Source: Hymenolepis diminuta (lineage: Eukaryota > Platyhelminthes > Cestoda > Cyclophyllidea > Hymenolepididae). Taken from it: a stretch of 64,000 nucleotides of DNA. Positions within the stretch are counted from its first letter, which is position 1; each line of letters opens with the position of its first letter. The stretch is from positions 1 to 64,000 of the forward strand of contig CAADRB010000089.1 of the NCBI GenBank assembly GCA_900708905.1, in the 5' to 3' direction. A program made the position numbers and the translations under genes. Below, piece after piece: positions 11,698-24,996 of the stretch. A model generated the notes under the pieces. It was not told the DNA's origin and made no database searches. It saw only the letters and a list, made by a program, of their open reading frames with translations.

Positions 11698-12906
11698 CAG
11701 GATGCGTACGGTATCTGAGGTCTCCTTACACACTTTTAGAACAACGGAAAATGGAACTGTTAGCGGTTAAAACTTGAAATTTTGTGCAACGAAACGAATG
11801 AACATAATATTAACCTAGGTTTTATTCTATATATCCTCCTTCGGTTTTTATTACCGACTCACTTCGAGTCCAGAAGCGACTGCAAACTTTCATCAGGTGA
11901 TCTTTATTAGTGTCGTCCATTCCAAGGCTAGTGTTTCCATCAGAGAGAAGGATTTGGAGTTAAGTGTACGTATGTTAACTTCCTTTTCAACAACGTTCCG
12001 TCCCACGCGTAATAATCCAAGGGATTAAGGTCTGTCGTGTTAAGAGGCTATAGGTTTGTTATGACATAATGACAAAAATTCTCTGCCATCCAATCCTGGT
12101 TTTGAGAGCTTTATAGGATGAAGCTAAATCTTGTAGAAAGACATGGGGTTTTCCTCCATTGGCTACGCTGTCTATTCAAGACGGTTTAAGAATGGTTTGA
12201 AGAGTCTTGGTATAGGCATTTAAATTGATTCTAAGGCCCTGTGGGAAAAATTGAGGAGTCACGATGTGACTTCCGCTGTTGACAACACCGTAAACCATCA
12301 CTGTTGTTGAAAACTTTGTGCGCATAACGGCTGGGGTCAGCCGGCACATAGCCACTAATCATTTATTCGATTGACTTTTTGATCCTGTGGAAGTTTTTTC
12401 GTTGGAGAAAAACCAATGAAATTCCAGTTCTTCTGGGTGTTTCAATTTGTTTCAGGCAGGCATTAAGTTGAGTTGTTTATGTCGACACAAACTGACCTTG
12501 TGTAAGAGCATCTGATTTGTATCCGACGTCTTGATGAAGAACATTCCTTGTTGTTCTTTCAGACACTTGAAGATCTTTGGCAAGATGTTGCGCACTGATT
12601 TTCGTAGACCATGGCATGGCATGCACTCCTCTGACAAACTCAGATGTTCTGAGCGAGTCAGCCGAATGCTGACAACAATTCCTCTCCATTGATTTCATTC
12701 AGCAGCTTCTTTCCAATTTTTTGAACAAAAGGTGCAATTTCTAAATTTTTATTTTGCTTTTATAGACGCTATTACAGTGTGTCTTCATTTCATTAATTAT
12801 AGTAGTATCCGTCATGGGATCTTCCGATATGAAAGATACATTAATTGTTATTGGGTTAGTTTGAATTACAAAAATATTAGTGCCCTCAGATACCCTAAGC
12901 ACCCTG
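11698..12906 (-). mobile_element. mariner-family DNA transposon, inactive
   Basis: The two ends are imperfect inverted repeats. The left end reads CAGGATGCGTACGGTATCTG; the right end, reverse complemented, reads CAGGGTGCTTAGGGTATCTG, and both continue AGG. The left end is preceded by TA and the right followed by CATA, consistent with a TA target with one degenerate copy. The 1.2-kb length and the transposase relic inside fit mariner. Confidence 0.85.
11822..12700 (-). pseudogene. mariner transposase pseudogene
   Basis: Fragments in several frames follow the order of a mariner transposase. The N-terminal helix-turn-helix region appears near 12660-12480 (SAQHLAKDLQVSERTTRNVL). FFSNEK and DQKVNR lie near 12410-12370, then VMVYGVVNSG near 12300. 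FFPQGLRINLNAY, HVFLQD and TDLNPLDYYAW follow, and a closing EGGYIE plus stop ends at 11822. The family uses a DD(34)D catalytic triad. Here the first Asp of the expected SDEK is Asn, while the second (FLQD) and third (NPLD) remain. Several frameshifts and stops break the frame, and the extreme N-terminus is missing. The element cannot encode an active enzyme. Confidence 0.85.
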
Positions 12907-15900
12907 CATAACAATTATTAAAGCAAGAATTACACAAATTGCAAATTTTGATGGCAGAAGAGCATCAAAATAAGAGGTACAGCAAACAAGTCCAATAAGA
13001 TCTGAAAATTTTATTGACTGCCTTATTAAAAATATTCCATGCTAAACTTAAATTGCACGAAATATTGTTTAATTTGGAAGTCATATTTAAAGGTGCACAA
13101 AAAGGACCTTTGAAAATTTCAAAAATAGCTTAACATAATATTTAATTTGTAAGTTGAGTTTCATAAAAAATATAACCAACTACAAGAATAATCAGAGCTG
13201 ATTTGGAATTAGTCGCATTTCCATGGCATGATGGTGAACTCTTCGACGAAGAAGTTGTGGTAGAGTCCTCTATAGTGGGAAAATTGAGTGAAATGGAAGT
13301 GAAAAATTAAATTAAATTCGTTATTTTTAATTCATTCCGAAAAAATACTTTTGATTGCTCACTTTCCGAATGTGGTGAATTTGATTTTTGAGTAATAGCA
13401 AATTTCACATCGTCGGTAAAATGACCTCAAAACCTAAACGGTTTCATTGGAGTAGAATTAAGAAGGATTGGATGTAAACGGGTATAAAATAATAAGGGAG
13501 AGTAGGGCAATTTATCTATTTTATTTTATATAAAAATATATCGAAGTAATGAAATAAAATTTGTGAAATTGAAACACATTCGTAAATAAGATAAGTGTTT
13601 TGTAAAGGGATTATATTTGGGAAGCGCATAAATATGGTTTATAACAACAAGTTTGTATATTATAAAATTTTTTTGAAGGGAAATCTGATGATATAGTTCC
13701 CTTGATACCCCTTACAAAACTGTTTCTATGATTAAATAAGTAGGAGAGGCATAATTTGAGAAGATTAAAGATAATAGGATTCTTAGTAAGGGAAATATGC
13801 TGTTGAATGAGAATAGAAGGAAGTGCTAGCTTAAAAGTAGATATTATAAGTAGTATTATTGCCCGCATGTTTATAAGGATAGGATACGCTGTAGTGTTCG
13901 TTCTAGTGGATTCATAGTAATTCGAAGGAGTGTAGGGAAATTCCAGCAATTAGACTTGAAACTATTACTTCGTACTCCTTAGCTCAGAAGACTATATGGT
14001 GTTACATTTTAAAAAGATCCTTTTTCTGGATTTCAATAGAATCCAAAGTCAGCGTTGAGAATGACATTCGGTTAATTGGGATTTAAACATTTTTGTTTTT
14101 ATAAGTTTTAAAGAAACCGAAAATCTACCGTCTAATGACAGTAGTCCTATTGATAGAGCAAACGCAAGTAATGTAATTTTATTAATGCTATATCCTTATT
14201 TGTTTCCCAGAACTCGCTATCACGATCGAATTAGCTTACGTACCGGCTTTACTCAATTTACAGCGAAAGCCAATGGCAACGTAATCAGTCCAAATCTAAA
14301 AAAAATGTATTATATTTGTAAACAGGTGACAGTAAATATGTCATTACTGTTTTTTTCCCAGAGAGATGTAGTTTATTTTATTCAACAAACTCCTTGCCCG
14401 TTTTTTCAAATAGGGAAAAATTCAAAATATAAGTTCAATTAAAAATTAACCGCGAGAAATTTCAAAATTGACGGATGGCTAATACCCCACGAGATATGAG
14501 GAAGCAAATGATAAATTCAACTTGTACCACAGATAGGTCAGGGACGATGCCACAATTTGGTTGACCGGAATATCTAAAGTATGTGAGAAGTGGCGCAATT
14601 ATTCTATCTTTTAAAATTGTGTTCCTTACTAGCAAATTAGAACTAATTTAAAAAACATATGGCATTAACAATTTGACTACCTGTCAGTACTCGTAAATGA
14701 AATAAATGTTCAGAGAATTTTTTCCCCAGATTTGCGTCTCATAATTTGAAGAAACTGAGAAAGAGACCTAAACAACCATTTTAACTCCCAAAATGGCGGA
14801 AGCAGTACTTTTATCTCACTTCTTTCTAAGTACCTTAGAAATAAATGAACTTTAGTGAGCTTTGCTATATTAAAATCGTGTTCGCTTTATCATTCCACTA
14901 GTATCTACTTAATTAAGTGTAAAAAGGCATCTGATGTGTTTGAATGAACATTTAATTTTATCAATCAGCCATTAGGCTCCAGACACTCACTCAGGAAATG
15001 GAAGGCGTGACATGACAACTGAGCATTAGAACATTAAAACTATAATCATGATGTAATCAGCGTACATCCTAAATTAAAAGCTCATTTTTTTAAAAATATT
15101 TTGACGCTTTGGCTTTAATTTGGGCTTCTCGATCTCTTTTAGTAGGAAATTATTATACTTATTAAATGAAAGATATGTTTTGCCATGTTCTTATTAATGA
15201 ATACTTAATAAAATTCTAAGTTTCGTACTGTTCTGTCTAAATTGTACCATTGATACATCTATTTATGGCAGAATATTTTAAATAAAATGAATTAAAGTCA
15301 ATTTAAAAGTGAAATTTCATTTCATTTCATTCAGAAATAAGCTGGGAAGAATTCCTTCATAAAATTGAAACGCATTTTAATTAGATTATGTATATTAATA
15401 ATAATGTCAACTAGAAATGTTTAAACAATCGAACAAGATATGTTTGACGACAGAAGGAAGTCAATCCTATCCAACAAATACCGTGTCTCAGAAGGAGTCA
15501 GGAAAATGGAGTGGCATAATTTGCGAAATTGTATTGTTGTTATTTCTTTTAATGAGCAACTTAAATTTTATCGTTAGATTTAATTATAAACGAATGAATT
15601 CCCACTTCTGTCAATACAAGGATGAGATATGCATCATTATCAAATCCTTTGAACTTTAACCATACCATTTTTTCTTCTATGACTAAATTAGAAATCGATT
15701 ATTAAAATACTAATAGAGGCAAATTTTTGTTAAAGGTATTTGCAACTGTTAATGTATTTTTCCTTCCGCCAATTTCAATACGTTACTCAGTGGCATCTTT
15801 TAGCCTAAAGAGATTGTAAAGATGAGGAGAGATTAGGAACATACCGTTATCTGTGTAACTCTTCATCTAATTAGCACAATATAACACCGAAAGACACTTG

Positions 15901-16225
15901 TCTTCTAATTCGAATCATATATTTAATGCAAAAATTAAGCAATCACTTTTAATCTGGTGAAGTTAGTAAGAAGTTTCTTTTTTGCACTGCTTAATTTATT
16001 TCAGTAATAAAGGTGCTTATTCTCTTCCTTAAACATGTGTCTAAAATTTTCAAAGTGCCATATTAGATCATACCCAATGTGTTACTTTTTACTTTGTTTA
16101 TTACAGTATGTTTATAAATATCACTTTAAAGATAAAGCATTAACGGTCAATTTTAATGTAATTTAAAAGTCAGCATTTAGAAAATCTTTACATATTATTA
16201 ATTTTGGTGGTTAAAAATGCACCTT
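12907..16225. other. AT-rich intergenic sequence, nothing identified
   Basis: Open frames at 13611-13949 (minus, non-ATG start) and 15417-15659 (plus) have no homology or signals. No repeats with partners elsewhere were noticed. Confidence 0.45.
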
Positions 16226-16469
16226 CTAAATAATTTTCCACAAAAAGCATCCAATCCGACTGATACATCTTTCTTCTTCCGTTCGGTACTGTTCCATAGC
16301 ATCAATGACTGTGATAACTGCCAAATATTACATCTCCTCTTGCTTGTCGGTGATTTTATCAAGACGTGAATATCCTTCTTTATTGTAGATAATCGGTTCC
16401 ATGAGTGATTTTGACTTCATTTTCTTCTCTAAGAGACTTCCATCACTCAAATTCTGATTATAACAACAC
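16226..16469 (-). pseudogene. Unrecognised coding-like patch with one internal stop
   Basis: The minus strand is open for about 80 codons in one frame except for a single TAA. The codons look protein-like and rich in Glu, Lys and Asp, reading MEPIIYNKEGYSRLDKITDK before the stop and DAMEQYRTEEERCISRIG after it. Composition differs from the surrounding AT-rich noise. I cannot name a family. It may be a decayed exon or transposon piece. Confidence 0.3.
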
Positions 16470-19400
16470 AATTACACATTTCATTTGATTTGGAACATGC
16501 GTGACACTTTACCCAATAATGTTTTGAGTGCTTTATGTGAAGCCAGAAGAATATGATGGATTATTTAATCATATACTAATGAGGTGCATTTTTAACTAAA
16601 TCTACGATCAGTGGGTACATGCGCTACCGACGTTTAATCCCGTTTCATGACAATACAATATCAGCCAAAAATTTTTTTATGCAATCAGAAAATTATCATA
16701 AATTTGGAGACCCATAAAAGAGATATGCTGAATTGCGCGCAAGATGTGGATGACAGGAATTACGCAGCATATCTTTTTGAAAGTAACAGACTCTACAGAA
16801 CTTTTTCCTTATAAATTTATTGGCTTTTCTTCAATAAAGATAAATAAGGCACAATAGAAGAGTTACAAAGTTTTAAAGTTTTTTATTCGGAAAATGAAAG
16901 GTTTTCCTGGAGATGCCACTTTGTACTTTATTTCTGGAGATTGAGTTCATTTGGTGCATAATTTTAAAAATACACAGTTACATTGCGTCCCTTTTTCAAG
17001 GTGGAAGATAGATCCTGGTTCCATTTTCTGCTAGGCCATACTTCACATATTTTCATATATAATAAAATGCGAAATTTTCATTAAAATCGCAACCCAAAAA
17101 CGAAAAATGTGGATTTAAACATGTCAAACATTGCTTATCTCTGACTAAATGGACTGGAGGTAATTTCCTACTTCAAGTTATACTCTTAATCTCTTGTTTC
17201 CGAATAATTATTCTAAAATGTTGAATATTAATACTCTCAAAGCAATAGGTGCTATGAAGTTCATTTTTGTCAATCAATAAAACTTTTGGTACCTAAACTT
17301 TATAAGTAGTATTTCAATCATAAAACGCTCTAATTTGAAAATTATGTTTCAGTCATCTTTTTTCGATCTTTAATCTTCACATTTACAATTCTAAGGCGTA
17401 TTAAGGACGGATACTTTCATCATTAAATATGGGCAGTGTGTGTATGTTCTGATGCCTTCTTGATGTATGTTTAAGTAAGCTGATTTCATATACTCGAATA
17501 CCTGAGTTCAAATTCAGAACGGACTATGACAGGAAGAGCTAAAGTATTTGTCATCTATTTCAAGGACGCATTCCATCTAATCTGCGGACGATACATCCAA
17601 ATTTACTAGACTATGACTGACGTAGATAGCGGTCAAGGTACTAGTTATTACCGTGGCAATTAGATTGTATGTCTCTCAGCGCTATAGAGACATTTATTCT
17701 CAAATTTCATTTAATTGTTCTTTACATGAAACCTTGGTTATTTCCATCTTCAATTATTGTCTAAAAGCCCTGGATCTGGACGGGCCACCAGAAAATTAAG
17801 CGCTGATCTCATTGATATAGGTGAACTCTATTTTCACAAAATGGGATGTAATTGAAATATCGCACATTCCCAAAGTGCGGTCTGGGATTAAACAGAAAAC
17901 GATAAAACGAATTTGCGTCACATATCAGTATCGTAAACAAATTTGATGTGTCGAAAAATCGTGATCTTTATTACACAAACATGACAAATATTTAGAATGT
18001 TATGCGGCGATAAAGCTAAGTTGACTGCGCTATAAGGTGATTCTAAAACCTCGGATGTGTATAACGCATAATTTATTCACAAATCGACCCACTGAGTAAG
18101 TCGATTATTGAATAAAAGTAGTATGATCATTTCTACGGAGACTTTGAGGCACACTTTTGCTGAGACTTTAGATACAGAATTAATTGATTCGCGCTGTGAA
18201 AATCAAGTTTGACCTAAATTAGGCTGCCATTAAAATTCTTTCAAAAAGTGCATTTAAAGTGCATTTCTATATCATTTTTTGTTGCTTGCTTGTTTCAATT
18301 ATTTCCATTTAAAGCCAAAATTCTTTTTTTCGCTCCAAGCGAAATTTTATACCTATTTGAGATATCAGATTTTTGCACAAAAAATTGTACGACAAAAATA
18401 TATTTATTTTCAGAGAAAAAAGCGACTATTTTCTCTCTCCCTTTTTCTCACTTATCACGAATTGTGCCAACTTTTAACGGCACGAAATATGTAAAATAAT
18501 TTGTATTTTGTTAAAGTGATAAATATCAGAAATGCAATTATTTTAATGATAAATTAAATTTTTAGCAATTTTATCAAAAGAGTTTTATCATTGCTTTCAT
18601 CGATTTTAGTAGAGATAATTTGGGTATCTTTAATAGGGATTTAGTATATTAAATGAAAAGTCTTGAGTTTTAGTGGTCAGCCGAATGCATGATTGCATCG
18701 ACTAAATGACTATTTTATAGTTAGCTGAATCGGAAAAAGCGGATCATGGATTCGAAATGGGTTGGTTATGATTAGCACCGAATACTCAAAAACACAAATT
18801 TATCTTGATCTATTGACTACGCTTTAGGGAATGTTATAATTATCGAGGGTGTCAAAATCAGAATAAGAGAAACCTGTAAGCTTGTATTCAGTTTAATAAA
18901 ATCCGATTACAATAATAGCATCCTACGTTCTGGGGATATTTTTCAGACTGTTAATCACAATACTTAGCTAGACATTAATAATAGCTAAGGGAAAACTATG
19001 AAAACCATTAAATGACATAACCACAATATCTTTCATAGGGAGAGAATGAACTTTATCGGTGCAGAAGGACTTTAATGACAACTTCAAGTTGAAAATAACT
19101 CAAGCCTCCAAGGAAATAAAAGTTCATACAAGGTACCTGCTATATTATATTATTCCTTAAGAAATGCAAGGCCTTTTTCTGTCATGACCATTTATCTAAG
19201 TGGGAAAAGCGGAATTTGGTCTCGATTTCCCATGAAACCATGTTATTGGTTGGATTTATTCGTGTTATTCGATCTTTTGTACGAAAATCCTTTTCCATTA
19301 GTGGGGTTTGAATAGTTATAGTTCTGTACAAAGAAAAAGTTGATATTACACCTTTTAATGAAGCAATTTTGGTGATTATTTTAGAAGAAAGGAGAACTCA

Positions 19401-20389
19401 AAAACTTAAAAGTAAACTTAAAAAATGAAATCATGATTTCCAACTGGAACCGAATATAACAGTGGTACGTCAAAAATTCCTTCAAAAATATATGATTCTC
19501 CTATTATTAAAGTCAAATTTTCTGGAATTATTGTGATATATAGCGAGACGGAATACCTTTTATTTGTTTCATAATATTCCGATCGTAAAAACGGAATATT
19601 TGCAGAAAAAGTGTAAATCATAATTACTTTCTGCTTCTACCTTTCCTTTCATGCTAATAGTGGTTATTTTCAAGTGTTCGTGTTTAAAAGATGGGAAAGC
19701 CATAATTAACTCACTTGATAGGAAATTATCAAAACAAAACTCGAGGCTAAAGTGTTTTAAGTCGCTCATCAACCTTGTCGATATACTAGCGCAGACCGCT
19801 TCTTTCAACTTGACAGTTGGACAAAAAATGTTAACGGTCCCACAGTGTTTAAGCTTCAAACATCAACAGTGTGAAGACGACTTGTATTCGTTTATATGTA
19901 GGCCTTATCTGGATAGGAAGTGCCTTGGGAGTAACTACACTTCTGTTTTATCTATCTCCTTTAATGAGTTAACTGGGTCTAGCAGCATCTAGTGGGCAGA
20001 TTGGTCATTTCGTTAGAAACTGGACCCTCTAGCATATAGAACCATACTATATAAAGCACCTCGCATGATATTTTGAGACTTTGAACATAATCATTGGCAA
20101 GCTTACGACAATGCTAAGGGAATGATTACTAGTTTGACCCAAGTATTTAATAAAAGTCAAGAGCTGTGAAGTTCAGATATCGAGATTCTGGACGTAGACT
20201 AAAACCTTGACCCAACACCCCACAAACTTCTATTGACCTCGGTACACTGTTTGCACCTAACCACACGAGTAAGAGATGATTTTTATTCTATATCTATGCT
20301 ATTTGTTAGCGTGATTCACATACTGATTTTCCTCCAGTTTGTTACCCTCTTCACATAGTTGTATGTATGACTTATCTGTTTTCTACGTT
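16470..20389. other. Intergenic; overlapping open frames at 19418-19992
   Basis: The only notable stretch is 19418-19992. The plus strand has an ATG-started 113-codon frame (19651-19992) and the minus strand two long frames (19859-19569 and 19621-19418) that overlap in different registers. Neither strand shows a recognised domain, and the coding strand cannot be decided by eye. The rest appears featureless. Confidence 0.35.
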
Positions 20390-20535
20390 ACCTAAGGCCC
20401 GTTCGGTGAGCCCTACAGAAACTCTTTACAACTTGCCTGTTATAAGATTAATGCCTCCTTTTAAATTCTTCTTTAATTGAATATTCCGTCATCGAAACTA
20501 ATCGTCTTTTCTTGTGGTCGGTAGGTTCACGCAGT
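20390..20535 (+). repeat. Short dispersed repeat, copy 1 (direct partner 22610-22750)
   Basis: The order CCCG-TGAG-CTACA-GAAAC-CTTTTAAATT-GAATATTC-TGTC/CGTC-TCGTC...GG is shared with 22610-22750 in the same orientation with small gaps. No open frame is conserved. Family unknown. Confidence 0.5.
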
Positions 20536-21166
20536 TAAAAAAGTTAATTTCACGATCGAGTCAAAATCTGTTCTATCTGAGTCCTCTTAGTCTTTTATGT
20601 GTTATTTATAAGAGCAAACACACGAAATTCTCATTTCCTCATTTAAAATCTGCGCATTCGCTTATTCCACTTGCATAATGTATACAACTTTGCAACTCAA
20701 TAAACAATTGGAAGCAAACATAGAAAATATAGGTTTACTGTCAAAGCGTAGAATGTGTATTATTATTAATTCCAAACAAGTAACTATGAAGTGGGTAATG
20801 AACACGTATTAAGTAGGTCAACGCTCGTTGTAATATGAAAACCAAATTAAATCTCTTAGCTTGTTATTTTCTCTTGATTTCGTACGGAGAGCATGAGGAG
20901 AGTGGGATGATATTATTAGTCATCTATAACTACGCATTAACTAATCTCCTTACAATCTGGTTTACCCCATGGAGGTAGCGCTCAGGTACAGATTCACGCG
21001 GCCAACGCTCTCTATGCACACAAATACAAAATCACACAAATAACCTTAAAGGCTCAACCGTCATCATTACACAAACACACACAAACCAACTCTTTTTCTC
21101 GCTCCTTCTTGAGCACAAACGCGCAAAAAGGACTTTTGAGGTCAGTTTACTGAGGCTCTTCGACGG

Positions 21167-21174
21167 TATATAAA
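21167..21174 (+). promoter_or_regulatory. TATA box of light chain gene
   Basis: TATATAAA, 44 bases upstream of the ATG at 21218. The spacing implies a 5' UTR of only a few bases to about 20 bases. Confidence 0.65.
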
Positions 21175-21217
21175 CCAACTGGAACGCAACCGCTTCGCAC
21201 TTAGAAACTAACTCACG

Positions 21218-21569
<352 letters not shown>

Positions 21570-21661
21570 TCAGCAACTGAGTTATGAAAATTTGACTGTA
21601 TAGACGTGTTTTCACCTCTGATTTTGTTATAATTTCTATATTTGCAAATTATTAATGGTGA

Positions 21662-21667
21662 AATAAA
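21662..21667 (+). other. Poly(A) signal AATAAA
   Basis: First AATAAA downstream of the light chain stop codon at 21569. Confidence 0.6.
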
Positions 21668-23682
21668 ATCTTACCTTTCAAATAAATTTCACTGTTGTAA
21701 TTTAATCAAAATGGAATTAATTTTTGGTTGGGATGTGGTAGTGAATTTAATTATCTCTAGTGTAATTTGTCTTTATCTTTAAGATGCTAATCTAGGCATA
21801 CAAATAAGTCCTTCAAGTCATTTCAATCAATGTTGTTATAGCAGGTTAATTAGAGTACACAGAGGAGGTTAGTGGAGCACTTAACTGAGTGATAAATAGA
21901 AAACCAGCTAAAGGTAGAGAGGTATATGATAGAGAGTCATGCAGGAGAATCTGCAAATGGAGAGGAGCTGGTTAGAGGATATGGCTGTAGGAAATAACCG
22001 GTGAGAGTTGGAGATAAGAGCTGAAGTAGAGATTGGATCTGGATATTTAATATTGCTGAATTTGGCAAAGATCATAGGAATAGTAAGATGATAGTTTGAA
22101 CTGTTAGGCACTACCGAAAAAAAAGCTTTTTGTGAATATTACAAGAACTATTCATTAATATTAATAATTTGCAATATTTGAGCAGTTACTTTAACTGGAG
22201 CACCAGCCCCCCTTCTTTCAACGTAAATTGCGCATTTAACAACATAATTGACTCTGAGATCGACATAGTAACCTAATCAAAGATTAAAGATGCGCGAAAC
22301 ATTTACGTTGGATGTAACTCCTGCAAAGTGAACAACTAGATGTTAAATAAATGTGGTTATGGAAAAGTGGAGGTAAATAAGAGATCTATCGACCGTCTGT
22401 GTCTTACTCCGGTGTATTTTCTATTCATAAATCTGCTGTTTTAGTGATTAAAAGCGGCGATACTTTTTGAATAGACTGCAATGACCAAGAAAGAACGATC
22501 TGAAAGATCTTCAAGGATATTATTCCATGTCTAAATTATCTACTGTGATAAAGCACTTATCGATTTTTATCGATTTTAAGCATTTATTCGATTTCCTCTA
22601 TTGTCTAACACCCGCGTTGTGAGTTCTACAACCCTAAAGAAACCCTTTTAAATTTACCGGCTACAAGTTTGGCGTCTCCACTCCGTTCGTTTTTGAATAA
22701 AATATTCTGTCGCCAACTCTCCTTCATTCCTTCTTTGGGGTAGTTGGGTGTGTATAGTTGAAAAGAGCACTAACACAGTATTCTCCATCCTATATTGGCA
22801 GCTTCTAAGCCAGAGCCCTCTCTACTAATGATTTGATTAAACTCAAATTTATGATAATTCTCTAGGTTGAAATCTCTTGCATACACTTTAAGTTTTCTTA
22901 GAAATTTTCAATCATTAAAATGATTAAACGTGAATTAAAAAAAGAATTAGTAGATAGCTATTATTTGGATAAAATTAACCAAAAATATAAATATAATCAT
23001 CAATTAGAATTATTATTATAAGACGGAACTCCCCATATCATTCGATAATTACTGTATGGAATCATATTTGCTCTCTTTCTTTTAATCATATGTTTCGTGG
23101 TAGTAGAATTAAATAGTAGGTTATCAAAAGCTGTTTGTTGTTATTACATTCTACCTTCAAAGATCTTATCCATGTATGAAGACCTGTCCTTAAGCAGCTA
23201 TCGCGCAAATCCCACTCATAATTCACCTGAACTTTTCAAGGTTCACCTCAATAGTTGTTTGTAATTCATATGATGCTCGTCTTTTCTCTGTGCAACTTAA
23301 ATTATAAGTCACACAAATATTCTAAAGTAGAAATATTCAAGGTTTGGTAGAATTGATGAAAATTATATTTTTCAATTTTATTATAATTTCGCAGCCATTT
23401 TATTTTGAACGTTCGTTTAAAAGTGCATGAACCAGATTCTCATAGTGTCAGCTAGAAATAAAGAAAAAGTGATATTCTTTCACTCAATGACTTTTATTTC
23501 AAAATTGTCCAACCATGTCCAATCAAATCATTACTAAATTTTAAGCCAGTAAGTTAAGAAGATCAATTGTGCTTATGAATGGTAAACCACTTTTTTGTGT
23601 GAAACCATAGCCTAAATGAGGGTTTATTGTAAGTGTTCCAAGTCCAGTAAGAGTAGTTAGGAGAGAGGGGCTGTACCAAGAG
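21668..23682. other. Intergenic, one repeat copy
   Basis: Apart from the repeat at 22610-22750 nothing was identified. An open frame on the minus strand (21908-22111) looks like chance. Confidence 0.45.
22610..22750 (+). repeat. Short dispersed repeat, copy 2
   Basis: Direct partner of 20390-20535; see that entry. A few bases are inserted relative to copy 1. Confidence 0.5.
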
Positions 23683-23690
23683 TATAAAAT
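23683..23690 (+). promoter_or_regulatory. TATA-like box before a short open frame
   Basis: TATAAAAT, 66 bases upstream of the ATG at 23756. The geometry resembles the light chain promoters here, although such an octamer is not rare in AT-rich DNA. Confidence 0.3.
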
Positions 23691-23755
23691 ACGGCAGTGG
23701 GAGGAACAAACAACATTTTGCCCTAGTGACTACACTCCTCTCAGACTAATTAGGA

Positions 23756-23902
23756 ATGGAGATTAAGAATATCTTCTCATTAGTTCATTCATCGCTTATG
23801 TTGCCCTCCTGCATGATCTGCTTACTAAACAGTTCTTCTCTTTTGAATGGCAAGATCGCTACCTCAATTACTTCCAATTTCTCAGTAACAATGTGCTTTT
23901 GA
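23756..23902 (+). CDS. Candidate 48-residue hydrophobic microprotein
   Basis: The first ATG after the TATA-like box at 23683 opens 49 codons including the stop. The product begins MEIKNIFSL and is rich in Ser, Leu, Ile and Cys. Residues about 6-30 are hydrophobic enough for a signal peptide or membrane segment (LVHSSLMLPSCMICLL). No family is recognised. The frame could equally be chance or a first exon. The reasons to list it are the TATA spacing and that this is the first ATG downstream. Expression evidence is lacking. Confidence 0.25.
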   Translation: MEIKNIFSLVHSSLMLPSCMICLLNSSSLLNGKIATSITSNFSVTMCF

Positions 23903-24996
23903 GCGCAGGACTGCTGAGAAAGCCTACCAACCTATAGAATAATGTTATGATGAAATTTACCTATAAATGGGTTCTTCGAGGAGGGATTATAAGATGGGTT
24001 AATTCACTTAAAACGGATATCCAGACGTAGGGATATTGTGGTTCAGAACATTCCCACTAGAAATAGTAAGAGTCCCCATTTTTAAGTACTATTTTTACAA
24101 CAATTCAGATTATAAGAACTGGATTTGAAATAGGAAAATGTTTAAATTTTTCTTATTTTATTTATTAAATTCGTTCATCAAAAGTAGTATCAACCATATC
24201 AGTTAACACATTTACTGAGGGTAGGGAAAAGTGAAATCTAGAGATTTGTATCTTAGAACCACAGAAGCCTCTATGGATTTGGTCTCGATTGTTGTCTCTT
24301 AAAAATAAATCTGAGATACTTTGCGGCATTCTATTCGGTTGAAGCTAAGGGTTGAAATGATTTGGGCGAAAATGGTCCTAGAGGCATGTCACAGATTCAC
24401 TCGAATTCATTTGTCTGAAAAGAAAGAGTCCACATGAATATATCAAATTTGACACTTCTTTCTATAAAGTAATAAAGCTAATGAGCACAGATTTAAACTT
24501 AAATTTACTTTATTGAAATATTTTCCCCATAAACAAGAAACTAACAGGATGAAATGAGTTAACTTGAAAAAATTTTCCTCCTTCTTTACTGAATATTCCA
24601 TTGGTATTTTGTATCCATTATTTTATATTCACTCAAAAACAACTCTTTCTGGACAGCAGTAAATGTAGTTTTTCCTTGGGGCATTAAGTTTAGTTCTTGA
24701 GACGATATTATCCCACTAAAATTTTCGATTGATTTGAAAATATATAATTTTTAATTACTGCCGGACCACTATTTTTGTGCTTTCGATAAATCAACTTTAA
24801 AATTCTAAATAAAATCTAAAGTGCAAGTGCAGTAAAGTCAGGATAAGGACCTTGGAGTTTGGGAATTCAAATCGCTTTAGTAGATCTAGTGCACTTTTTC
24901 TGAGCACATGTTCTGTTGTATAGTCCCGACATTTTAGTTCCTTATTTTGCATTTGGGTTTTACCAATCTAGAAGAGATGAGCATTTAGGTATCCAG
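23903..24996. other. Nothing identified
   Basis: AT-rich sequence with no exon, repeat partner or promoter noticed. Confidence 0.4.

Noticed and set aside
13611..13949. 112-codon minus-strand frame
   Set aside because: Non-ATG start, Ile/Leu/Asn-rich as AT-rich DNA gives, no splice, promoter or homology signal.
15417..15659. 80-codon frame with a hydrophobic stretch
   Set aside because: No promoter or poly(A) signal and no recognisable protein; length is near chance expectation here.
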